The notes under the pieces were generated by a model. The model did no database searches and had not been told where the DNA came from. It saw nothing but the letters and a program-made list of their open reading frames with translations. A program made the translations under genes and the position numbers. A DNA stretch of 9,681 bases from a bacterium (GTDB lineage Bacteria; Elusimicrobiota; Elusimicrobia; Elusimicrobiales; UBA9959): NCBI GenBank assembly GCA_021845705.1, contig JAJZVJ010000060.1, forward strand, positions 1 through 9,681. The letters are read 5' to 3'. Positions 1-5,633 of the stretch are shown here, piece after piece (the stretch's first letter is position 1; each line of letters begins with the position of its first letter).

Positions 1-567
1 TTCAGGCGGTTCAAATTCGATACCGGTAAACTGCAGGTGGTTTCCAACGGCTACGGCAGCCGGGTCCGCGCCGCGCTGAAGAAATTACCCGCCTGGGTGC
101 TGGTGAACGACACCCGTAAGACCTCCCCCGTGCAGCGATTCCGCTTTTATAACCTGGCCCCGGCGGATTTCGGGGTCAGGAACGCCGTTCCCTGCCGCAT
201 CCCGCAGAACTGCGGCTACGGCCTGACCCGCTACGGCTATTACCCCTGCGGCGCCGGCGCGAGCATAGACAGGGTGTTCGGCTTCGACGTGGGGATAAAG
301 CGCCTGGAAGACCTGACCCCGGAGAATACCGCTGGACAGCTTAAAATACTTTGCCGCTATTGCGGGCACTCGCCGTCGCTGGATAAACACCTGGGGTCGC
401 TGGACGGCTGCCGCGCCAGGGGGCTGTTCCGTGAGACATATTCCGGCCCGGCGCTCAGGGGCGTGGCGTATGTGGCCCCGATGAGCCCTTCCTGGGTAAA
501 AGCTTACGGGAAATACCGCGGGAAAAAGCCTGTCCTGCGGCTCTATGGGGAGACGGCCGGGAAGTAG
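1..567 (+). CDS. Radical SAM-type protein, C-terminal part (5' end outside window)
   Basis: The reading frame is open from the first base to TAG at 565-567, giving 188 residues without a start, so the gene begins upstream. The visible part starts with a strand-rich stretch (KLQVVSNGYG, then LPAWVLVNDTRKTS) that resembles the late beta-strands of a radical SAM barrel, where an 'SNG/TNG' turn is common. A cysteine-rich region follows: Cys65, Cys71, Cys83, Cys118, Cys121 and Cys137, counting from the first codon. The pattern around Cys65-Cys83 (PCRIPQNCGYG, then YYPCGAGASIDRVFG) recalls SPASM/Twitch-type auxiliary iron-sulfur domains. The CxxC at 118-121 could complete such a cluster. The CX3CX2C SAM-cluster motif that would prove the family would lie upstream of the window. 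The substrate is unknown. The gene is convergent with the HlyIII-like gene. Confidence is moderate for the family and low for any specific role. Confidence 0.6.
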   Translation, partial: FRRFKFDTGKLQVVSNGYGSRVRAALKKLPAWVLVNDTRKTSPVQRFRFYNLAPADFGVRNAVPCRIPQNCGYGLTRYGYYPCGAGASIDRVFGFDVGIKRLEDLTPENTAGQLKILCRYCGHSPSLDKHLGSLDGCRARGLFRETYSGPALRGVAYVAPMSPSWVKAYGKYRGKKPVLRLYGETAGK

Positions 568-571
568 TCAT

Positions 572-596
572 CCGCCCGGGGCTCCTGTCCCGGCGG
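572..596 (+). terminator. Weak hairpin between convergent genes
   Basis: CCGCCCGGG at 572-580 can pair with CCCGGCGG at 589-596 with one bulged base and an 8-base loop. It starts 4 bases after the radical SAM stop codon. No T-run follows on either strand, so it is not a textbook intrinsic terminator. It may be a Rho-assisted or attenuating structure, or chance in GC-rich DNA. Confidence 0.25.
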
Positions 597-625
597 CAGC
601 GGACTTATCTTTAAATAATCGGATA

Positions 626-1267
626 TCAGGAAGCCGCTACGTAGGCCACTATGCCCGCGTAATGGCAGGCGCTGCCCGCCAGCACGAAGAGATGCCACAC
701 GGCGTGGCAATATTTGGTGTTTTTCCCCAGCCCCAGGAAGACGCTCCCTAACAGGTAGAGCAGGCAGCCCGCCAGCAGCAGGACCGTAACGTTCGGGGGG
801 GCGGCCCGGTAAAGCTCCCTTACGGAAAGCAGCGCCATCAGCCCCAGCGCGCCGTAGGCGAACTTATCCCTGCGGGACATCTCGCGCCGGTGCAGAACGA
901 AAGCGGCGCCCGCGAAAGCGAGCGCCCACATGGCCGCGAGCAGCATCCACCAGCGGCCGTGATTTAAGAACACCACCGCGAAAGGCGTGAAAGAACCCGC
1001 TATCATGAAGAAGATGCAGGCCTGGTCCATGGTCCTGAAGAACTTCCTGCGGTGCGCGTCGTGAAAAGCGTGGGAAAGCGTGGAGGCTGAATATACCGCG
1101 ACCAGGGAAAGCGAATAAATGCCGCAGGCCAGTGCCACGCGCGGGTTCGGCTTGGCGTGGAAGATAAGGCGCATTAAAAAAAACGCCGCGGCCAGGCTCA
1201 TAAAAAGCCCGAAACCGTGCGTTAAAAAGTTGGCCTTTTCGTCCGCAGGACGTTCTAAACTGCTCAC
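626..1267 (-). CDS. trhA: HlyIII/TrhA (PAQR-family) membrane protein
   Basis: This 213-residue protein is a seven-helix membrane protein of the hemolysin III / PAQR superfamily, linked in bacteria to membrane lipid homeostasis; the 'hemolysin' name is historical. Family landmarks are in the expected order: E10..N13..TH17 before helix 1, a S62-T-L-S-H66 motif, D81 in the next helix followed by GSFTP (91-95), and C-terminal H188, H192 and H202. H66, D81 and the C-terminal histidines correspond to the zinc-binding set of the superfamily. I chose GTG at 1267. It has GGAG at 1278-1281 ten bases upstream, the HlyIII family starts with this short N-terminus, and the in-frame TTG at 1336 lies inside the predicted -10 element. 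The gene is divergent from the Nramp gene. A residue that is usually Tyr before the first zinc histidine is Ser here (S65). Family assignment is firm; the physiological role is inferred. Confidence 0.92.
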   Translation of the reverse strand: MSSLERPADEKANFLTHGFGLFMSLAAAFFLMRLIFHAKPNPRVALACGIYSLSLVAVYSASTLSHAFHDAHRRKFFRTMDQACIFFMIAGSFTPFAVVFLNHGRWWMLLAAMWALAFAGAAFVLHRREMSRRDKFAYGALGLMALLSVRELYRAAPPNVTVLLLAGCLLYLLGSVFLGLGKNTKYCHAVWHLFVLAGSACHYAGIVAYVAAS

Positions 1268-1323
1268 GACCGGTTGTCTCCATGCCGGTCCCGCCCGGCG
1301 GCTGCTAGTAGAAATTACCGGGG

Positions 1324-1336
1324 AATATTTTACCAA
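1324..1336 (-). promoter_or_regulatory. Predicted extended -10 promoter of the HlyIII-like gene
   Basis: On the minus strand the sequence reads TTGGTAAAATATT, an extended -10 (TGn + TAAAAT; hexamer at 1327-1332). A weak -35-like CTGAAT lies 18 bases upstream at 1351-1356. Transcription would begin near 1320, giving a leader of about 50 bases with GGAG at 1278-1281. This argues against the longer TTG-initiated reading frame. Confidence 0.5.
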
Positions 1337-1399
1337 ATTGGTTCCGCCGGATTCAGCCGCCGGCTCCGCCCGGCGCCTGTGTCCGCGCCGGAGCTAAAG

Positions 1400-1408
1400 T
1401 GCTAAAAT
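1400..1408 (+). promoter_or_regulatory. Predicted extended -10 promoter of the Nramp operon (leaderless)
   Basis: TGCTAAAAT at 1400-1408 is an extended -10 (TGn plus hexamer at 1403-1408). Only nine bases separate the hexamer from the ATG at 1418, so the transcript should start 0-3 bases before the start codon. No Shine-Dalgarno sequence precedes the ATG and no good -35 is visible. It probably drives 1418-4955. Confidence 0.5.
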
Positions 1409-1417
1409 CTAACCCTG

Positions 1418-2677
1418 ATGCTGAATTTCCTGAAGGACCTTAAGAACAGGCGGCATAAGCGCGTTTTCGGCGGGCTGGAGATACTTAAATATATCGGCCC
1501 GGGGCTTATAGTCACCGTCGGGTTCATAGACCCCGGCAACTGGGCCTCCAACCTGGCCGCCGGCTCCTCTTACGGCTATACGCTGCTGTGGATGGTGACG
1601 CTTTCCACGCTTATGCTGATAGTGCTGCAGCATAACGTGGCGCACCTCGGCATAGCCACCGGCCTGTGCCTGAGCGAGGCCGCGCGCAAATATCTTCCGC
1701 CGCGTCTTTCCGGGCCGCTGCTCTGGTCGGCCATGGGCGCCTCCGTTTCGACTTCTCTCGCCGAGATACTCGGCGGGGCCATAGCGCTGCAGATGCTTTT
1801 CAGGATACCGGTCAAGCTCGGCTCCGTGCTGGTGACCGGGGTGATACTGTACTTCCTCCTTTCCAACAGTTACCGCCGGCTTGAGAAATGGATAATCGGC
1901 TTCGTCTCGCTTATCGGGCTCTCTTTTATTTACGAACTTAAACTGGCGCAGGTGGACTGGGGGCAGGCCGCCGCCGGGCTGGTGACGCCGGCAATACCGG
2001 CGGGGTCCATGCTGGTAGTGATGAGCGTGCTGGGCGCCGTGGTGATGCCGCATAATTTGTTCCTGCATTCCGAGATAATCCAGAGCCGCCAGTGGAACCT
2101 GGAGGACGAGAAAGTAATAAAAAAGCAGCTTAAATACGAGTTCGCGGATACGCTGTTCTCCATGCTGGTGGGCTGGGCCATAAACAGCGCAATGATCATA
2201 ATGGCCGCCGCCACCTTTTTCTCCACCGGGGCGCGGGTGAGCGAGCTGGGCCAGGCCAAAGAGATGCTGGTCCCGCTCCTGGGAGGATCCTCCGGCCTGG
2301 TATTCGCGCTGGCGCTCCTTTTTGCCGGTATTTCCTCCAGCGTCACCTCGGCCATGGCCGGCGGCTCCATCTTCGCCGGAATTTACGGGGAGCCCCTCAA
2401 CCTGAAGGACAGCCACAGCAAGCTGGGAGTCTATCTTTCGGTGCTGCCGGCGCTGCTGCTGATCTTTTTTATCACCGACCCGTTCAAGGGCCTTATATTC
2501 TCCCAAATGGCGCTGAGCGTGCAGCTGCCGTTCACCATCTTTCTGCAGATCTATCTTACTTCCTCTAAAAAGGTAATGGGCCGTCATGCTAACGGGCCAT
2601 GGACCCTTTTTCTCCTGTTTTCAATAGGGCTGGCCGTAAGCTATCTCAACGTTAAACTCCTCCAGAGCCTGTTTTAA
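1418..2677 (+). CDS. mntH: Nramp-family divalent metal (Mn2+/Fe2+) transporter
   Basis: This 419-residue protein is a full-length Nramp transporter, a proton-coupled importer of Mn2+, Fe2+ and similar ions in the cytoplasmic membrane. The two metal-site signatures are intact: D38-P-G-N41 in the first helix and A207-V-V-M210-P-H-N213 in helix 6. The Ala and Met of helix 6 and the Asp and Asn of helix 1 are the known coordinating residues, so it should be a transition-metal transporter rather than a Mg2+ or Al3+ variant. About eleven hydrophobic segments are visible and the length is normal for MntH. The ATG at 1418 has no ribosome binding site but sits just after a -10 element, suggesting leaderless translation. 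It is the first gene of a tight run; the next gene starts 6 bases after its stop. I see no recognisable MntR or Fur box. The metal preference in vivo is inferred. Confidence 0.93.
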   Translation: MLNFLKDLKNRRHKRVFGGLEILKYIGPGLIVTVGFIDPGNWASNLAAGSSYGYTLLWMVTLSTLMLIVLQHNVAHLGIATGLCLSEAARKYLPPRLSGPLLWSAMGASVSTSLAEILGGAIALQMLFRIPVKLGSVLVTGVILYFLLSNSYRRLEKWIIGFVSLIGLSFIYELKLAQVDWGQAAAGLVTPAIPAGSMLVVMSVLGAVVMPHNLFLHSEIIQSRQWNLEDEKVIKKQLKYEFADTLFSMLVGWAINSAMIIMAAATFFSTGARVSELGQAKEMLVPLLGGSSGLVFALALLFAGISSSVTSAMAGGSIFAGIYGEPLNLKDSHSKLGVYLSVLPALLLIFFITDPFKGLIFSQMALSVQLPFTIFLQIYLTSSKKVMGRHANGPWTLFLLFSIGLAVSYLNVKLLQSLF

Positions 2678-2683
2678 ACGGAC

Positions 2684-3364
2684 ATGAACAATTCCGGTGT
2701 CATAAGCGCAATAAACGGGTCGGCGCTGCCGGCCGCGCTTAAAGGGTACCTCGGCGGAGTTCTCTCGGCCAAACTCCCGTTCTCTTTAAGGGAGGCCATC
2801 AAGGAAGACCCGGCGGGATTTATAACCGGGGTCGGCGGCCTTCTGGCCGAAGCCGGCCTGGCCCTTGGCTGCGCCGGCGGCAAGGCGCTGTTCCTGAGCG
2901 GTTTCGGGGAGAACAACCTGGCCCCGGACAGGCTTGAGGCCGCTCTGGCGGAGATGCTGGCCGTGGTTTTTCTGCGTTCCGAGGGTTTTTCGGAATTGAA
3001 TTTTATAAGCCGGGGCCGCGGCAGGACGGCCGATATTTCCGGTGCCAGGGGCGGCCTCGCCTACGCTTTCGAGGTCTGTTCGGCCAGGAAAGAGGCGCAG
3101 GACCTCACCATAGATTTTCTGGGCCGGAAATATGATAAAAAGATAAGGCAGGCTAAAGTTTCGGGCAGGAAAAGCGGGCTGGCGCGGGCCGGCCTGGTCC
3201 TTGTTTCCGGCCCCCCGGCATTCACCGGATTCGCGCCGGATAAACGCCTGGCCGCGCTGGCCCGGGGGCTTTACGAAAGCAGGAACAGCCCCGCGGCAAC
3301 GCATATCTGCCTGCTGGCCCGCGGCGGCGCGGCTGTTTTTCCGCGCTGGCAGGACAGGCGGTAA
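2684..3364 (+). CDS. Putative PD-(D/E)XK-fold protein, catalytic Lys replaced by Cys
   Basis: I do not recognise this 226-residue soluble protein as a named family. Its middle part follows the order of a PD-(D/E)XK nuclease-like core: a helix with E90 (EMLAVVFLRSEGF), a strand ending at D117 (TADIS), then a strand with E130 (YAFEVCSARK) where the usual E-x-K reads E-V-C, so Lys is Cys132. K136 four residues on might substitute. A basic helix with KYDKKIRQAK follows, as in many members of the fold, and then a hydrophobic strand (AGLVLVSG). The N-terminal ~75 residues are Gly/Ala-rich with no clear domain. It starts 6 bases after the Nramp stop, with a poor ribosome binding site, so it is probably translated by coupling. 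It may be an inactive or repurposed nuclease-like protein. The fold is inferred from the motif order only; no function is claimed. Confidence 0.7.
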   Translation: MNNSGVISAINGSALPAALKGYLGGVLSAKLPFSLREAIKEDPAGFITGVGGLLAEAGLALGCAGGKALFLSGFGENNLAPDRLEAALAEMLAVVFLRSEGFSELNFISRGRGRTADISGARGGLAYAFEVCSARKEAQDLTIDFLGRKYDKKIRQAKVSGRKSGLARAGLVLVSGPPAFTGFAPDKRLAALARGLYESRNSPAATHICLLARGGAAVFPRWQDRR

Positions 3365-3374
3365 CGGAGGAAAA

Positions 3375-4955
3375 ATGAACGACCCGGTACAGAAACCAAC
3401 TGCCCGTAGTAAAGGTCTGCTCGCGCTTCGCGCGTCGGTCATCTTTACGGCCTGGCTCTTGTTCCTTATTATCCCGCTCAGCCTGGGAACCTTGCTGCCG
3501 CCCTTCAGCGGCAAGCTGAACTTGTCGGGCTGTTTTATTATCTCTATTGTCCTGACCATGCTTTTCAGGGCCTGGCTGCCGGTCCGTAAAGAGGGCGACG
3601 CTAAAAAAGGGGCGGTGAAGGTTTTGGCGGCCCTGCTCGCGCTTTTAGCCGTCTGCTACGCCGCTGTCTCCGCTGTTTCCGCGCATTGGCGCCGGGAAAC
3701 GGACGCGGCCAGGCTCGGGCTTCAGAAGCGAGGTTTCCAGGTAAGCCTCTCCGGATTTCAGGATAAAGCCGCGGGCGGAGAATATCTTTCCCCTGCGCTC
3801 GCAAGGTCCATAGCGACAGGTTTTGCTCCCGTGTTCAACAAGAATGCCGCTGCCCAGGCCGCGCTCCACGTCTACGGGGGCATAGAGGCCTGGAACCGGG
3901 AAACGGCGAAGAAGGAAGCCGCCTACTCGGCGCTTTTCGGACCTTATCTGGAAAAAGAACTCGCGCCTTTACTGAAGAAAAAATACGCGGGATACGCCAA
4001 AGTGGATTATGCCCAGGCCGCGCGGGAGCCCCTGGGCGATACGGCGCGCCGGCTGGATAACATTCCAAGCGTTATAAAGATCTCCGAGATAGCTAAATTG
4101 CGCGCCGTTTCGCTGGCGCTCGGGGGGGACGCGGAAAAAGCCTGGGGGTTGGTGCGCCTGCAGTTCTCGCTGGCGGAAGTGTTCGCCGGTGAAAATTCCC
4201 TTTTAGGGAAACTGGTCACCCTTGCCTTGCGCGGCCAGGCGGTGGACGCCTCGGCCGGTATACTTTTGAACAATGCCGCCGCCGTTATCCCCGGGGATGT
4301 CGCTCTAAGCCTGCGGGGGGCCTCTTCGGGCGCGCTGGCTTCGGAAGGGCTGAGAGCCGAGCTGGCCTATCAATACGATATCTTCGATTTCCTGAGAAGA
4401 ATGGATTTCCGGCAGTTCAGGAAAATCGGCGGGTTGTCCGCCATGCCGGGGTCCGCCGGGGGCGGAGAGTTCAAGGCTTTGCTGGATTACGGCCTGTTCA
4501 GCCTCCTTCGCGGCACCGGGCTGTATGACCTGAATTTCCTGGTTACCGCGGGTTATTTCGAGACGATACTCCGGCCCGGCGCGTGGGCGCAGGTTTCCGC
4601 GCGGAGCGCGCAGGCGGAAGCCAGGATAAGCGGCCTGCCGGCATGGCCTTATTTCATGGCCAGGGCGGAGGCCCCGTCTTTCGGCAGGTTGTTCGCTAAG
4701 GAGCTGGATATCCAGGTAAGGGCGCGGCTGGCGCTGGCCTGCGCGCGGCTGCGCGGCTGGCGGCGGGCCCACGGAAAATATCCGGGGAAACTTCCGGAAC
4801 TGAAGCTGAAAGAAGAGGGGATGGACGTCTATTCCGGCGGGGAACTTGTCTACGAACCCGCGGCCGGCGGTAAAGGATTCGATCTCTGCAGCGCCGGCCC
4901 GGCCGGGGACAGAAAGGACGTTTCAGGCGTGGAACTCTGCCTGCATCAGCGCTGA
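3375..4955 (+). CDS. Membrane-anchored protein with GspG-like C-terminal tail, unknown function
   Basis: The protein has 526 residues. ATG at 3375 was chosen because GGAGG (3366-3370) lies four bases upstream and the start falls 10 bases after the previous stop; the open frame extends upstream but that part overlaps the preceding gene. Three hydrophobic segments, roughly residues 20-42, 48-68 and 80-101, anchor it in the membrane. The remaining ~420 residues are mostly helical and probably extracytoplasmic, with no motif I know. The last ~75 residues (452-526) contain RAHGKYPGKLPEL, a small GGELVY strand and DLCSAGPAGDRKD. This matches the 'HGxYPxxLxEL ... GxxLxY ... SxGPDGxxDD' pattern of type II secretion pseudopilins, which also occurs at the C-terminus of large membrane proteins in planctomycetes and related phyla. 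Here the Asp-rich calcium-binding end is degenerate. It is the last gene of the Nramp run. Confidence 0.8.
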   Translation: MNDPVQKPTARSKGLLALRASVIFTAWLLFLIIPLSLGTLLPPFSGKLNLSGCFIISIVLTMLFRAWLPVRKEGDAKKGAVKVLAALLALLAVCYAAVSAVSAHWRRETDAARLGLQKRGFQVSLSGFQDKAAGGEYLSPALARSIATGFAPVFNKNAAAQAALHVYGGIEAWNRETAKKEAAYSALFGPYLEKELAPLLKKKYAGYAKVDYAQAAREPLGDTARRLDNIPSVIKISEIAKLRAVSLALGGDAEKAWGLVRLQFSLAEVFAGENSLLGKLVTLALRGQAVDASAGILLNNAAAVIPGDVALSLRGASSGALASEGLRAELAYQYDIFDFLRRMDFRQFRKIGGLSAMPGSAGGGEFKALLDYGLFSLLRGTGLYDLNFLVTAGYFETILRPGAWAQVSARSAQAEARISGLPAWPYFMARAEAPSFGRLFAKELDIQVRARLALACARLRGWRRAHGKYPGKLPELKLKEEGMDVYSGGELVYEPAAGGKGFDLCSAGPAGDRKDVSGVELCLHQR

Positions 4956-4957
4956 GC

Positions 4958-4981
4958 GGCCCGCGCCGGCCTTAACGGGCC
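4958..4981. terminator. Possible hairpin at a convergent gene junction
   Basis: GGCCCG at 4958-4963 pairs with CGGGCC at 4976-4981 across a 12-base loop, in the 16-base gap between the plus-strand stop (4953-4955) and the minus-strand stop (4972-4974). No T-run follows on either strand, so support for a terminator is weak. Confidence 0.2.
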
Positions 4982-5574
4982 CGCTGCGCCGCTAGTTCTT
5001 TTTTTAGCGTGCTAGAGATGGAACGGCTGACCCTCTGCACCTGGTCCTCGGCCGAGGGTGAAATGACGGTGGCCACAATGCCCACCGGCCAGACTATCCA
5101 GGTGAACCAGCGGTTAAGCCCGCCGCGGGTCTGGCTGGCGGTCCATTCAACTTCCCCGGTCTTTGTGTTTATCAGGCGCGCCGTTATGGACACCTTGGCG
5201 GGCGGGAACATCAGGTTGTTGCGCTGGATATACTCCGTCACCGCCCCAAGCACCACGCCTTCCGCCCCCAGAAGTTTGCCTATTTCAACGGCCTTGTCCT
5301 GGTCTATAACACCTGTCTGCGTAAGTTTCTGTTCCTTTATCAACTGGTCAAGCGCCCCGCGGTCTATTACATTGTAGCCTTTGAGGTCCAGCAGGTAGGT
5401 GGAGAAAGCTTCGTAGGCGAGCGCCCCCGACTCGGGAAAACCGGCGGCGGATCTAAAGGGCAGGACGGCTATCCTCATAGGTTTGGCGGCGTCCGGCGCC
5501 TGGCGCACTATTACGTTAGCGGCGCAGGAACTGAGAAAAAAAGCTGTCAAGGCCAGCAGATACGGTTTTTTCAT
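4972..5574 (-). CDS. CsgG/GNA1162-like outer-membrane lipoprotein
   Basis: This 200-residue protein starts MKKPYLLALTAFFLSSC. That is a lipoprotein signal peptide with lipobox L14-S-S-C17, so Cys17 should be lipidated after signal peptidase II cleavage. The mature part begins with a CsgG-like domain: MRIAVLPFRSA, then GYNVIDRGALDQLIKEQ, then a conserved IGKLLGAEGVVLGAVTEYIQ stretch, followed by TARLINTKTGEVEWTAS. These are the usual strand and helix marks of CsgG, LpoB and GNA1162-type periplasmic proteins. Full CsgG pore proteins are longer (about 260 mature residues), so this is a compact relative and probably not a curli secretion channel. ATG at 5574 is preferred over TTG at 5592, because TTG overlaps the predicted -10 and the signal peptide begins at MKK. 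It lies 59 bases downstream of the TMTC-like gene. The role is likely cell-envelope related. Confidence 0.85.
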   Translation of the reverse strand: MKKPYLLALTAFFLSSCAANVIVRQAPDAAKPMRIAVLPFRSAAGFPESGALAYEAFSTYLLDLKGYNVIDRGALDQLIKEQKLTQTGVIDQDKAVEIGKLLGAEGVVLGAVTEYIQRNNLMFPPAKVSITARLINTKTGEVEWTASQTRGGLNRWFTWIVWPVGIVATVISPSAEDQVQRVSRSISSTLKKELAAQRAR

Positions 5575-5583
5575 AGTAACAGA

Positions 5584-5589
5584 ATTATA
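5584..5589 (-). promoter_or_regulatory. Predicted -10 of the CsgG-like gene (leaderless)
   Basis: The minus strand carries a perfect TATAAT (5584-5589) in TTGTATAATTCTG. It ends nine bases before ATG at 5574, with no Shine-Dalgarno sequence between. Transcription should start about three bases before the start codon. No convincing -35 is visible. The gene can therefore be expressed independently of the upstream TMTC-like gene. Confidence 0.5.
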
Positions 5590-5633
5590 CAAAAAGTTTC
5601 CCGGCAGGCTTTAGGACAGGGCGGCCGCGCTAT

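Noticed and set aside
626..1267. A true hemolysin or virulence toxin
   Set aside because: The HlyIII name is historical. The zinc-site pattern is that of PAQR-type membrane homeostasis proteins and no toxin features are seen.
1268..1336. Longer HlyIII-like protein starting at TTG 1336
   Set aside because: The added residues do not resemble the family and the TTG lies within the predicted extended -10; GTG 1267 has GGAG upstream.
1409..2587. 392-codon open frame on the minus strand opposite the Nramp gene
   Set aside because: Its predicted protein is low-complexity, rich in His, Gln, Arg and Gly, with no recognisable motif, while the plus strand encodes a textbook Nramp transporter. It is a GC-rich shadow frame.
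3201..3374. Upstream extension of the 526-aa gene to an earlier start at 3201
   Set aside because: It would overlap the preceding gene by about 160 bases. ATG 3375 has a perfect GGAGG just upstream and gives a sensible N-terminus.
2786..3559. 257-codon minus-strand frame spanning two plus-strand genes
   Set aside because: It crosses the junction of two well-supported genes and its translation is basic, Pro/Gly/Ala-rich and featureless.
1418..4955. An anti-phage defence island built on the nuclease-like gene
   Set aside because: The lysine position is changed, no toxin, helicase, methylase or sensor gene is nearby, and no mobile element is present. Nothing beyond adjacency supports it.
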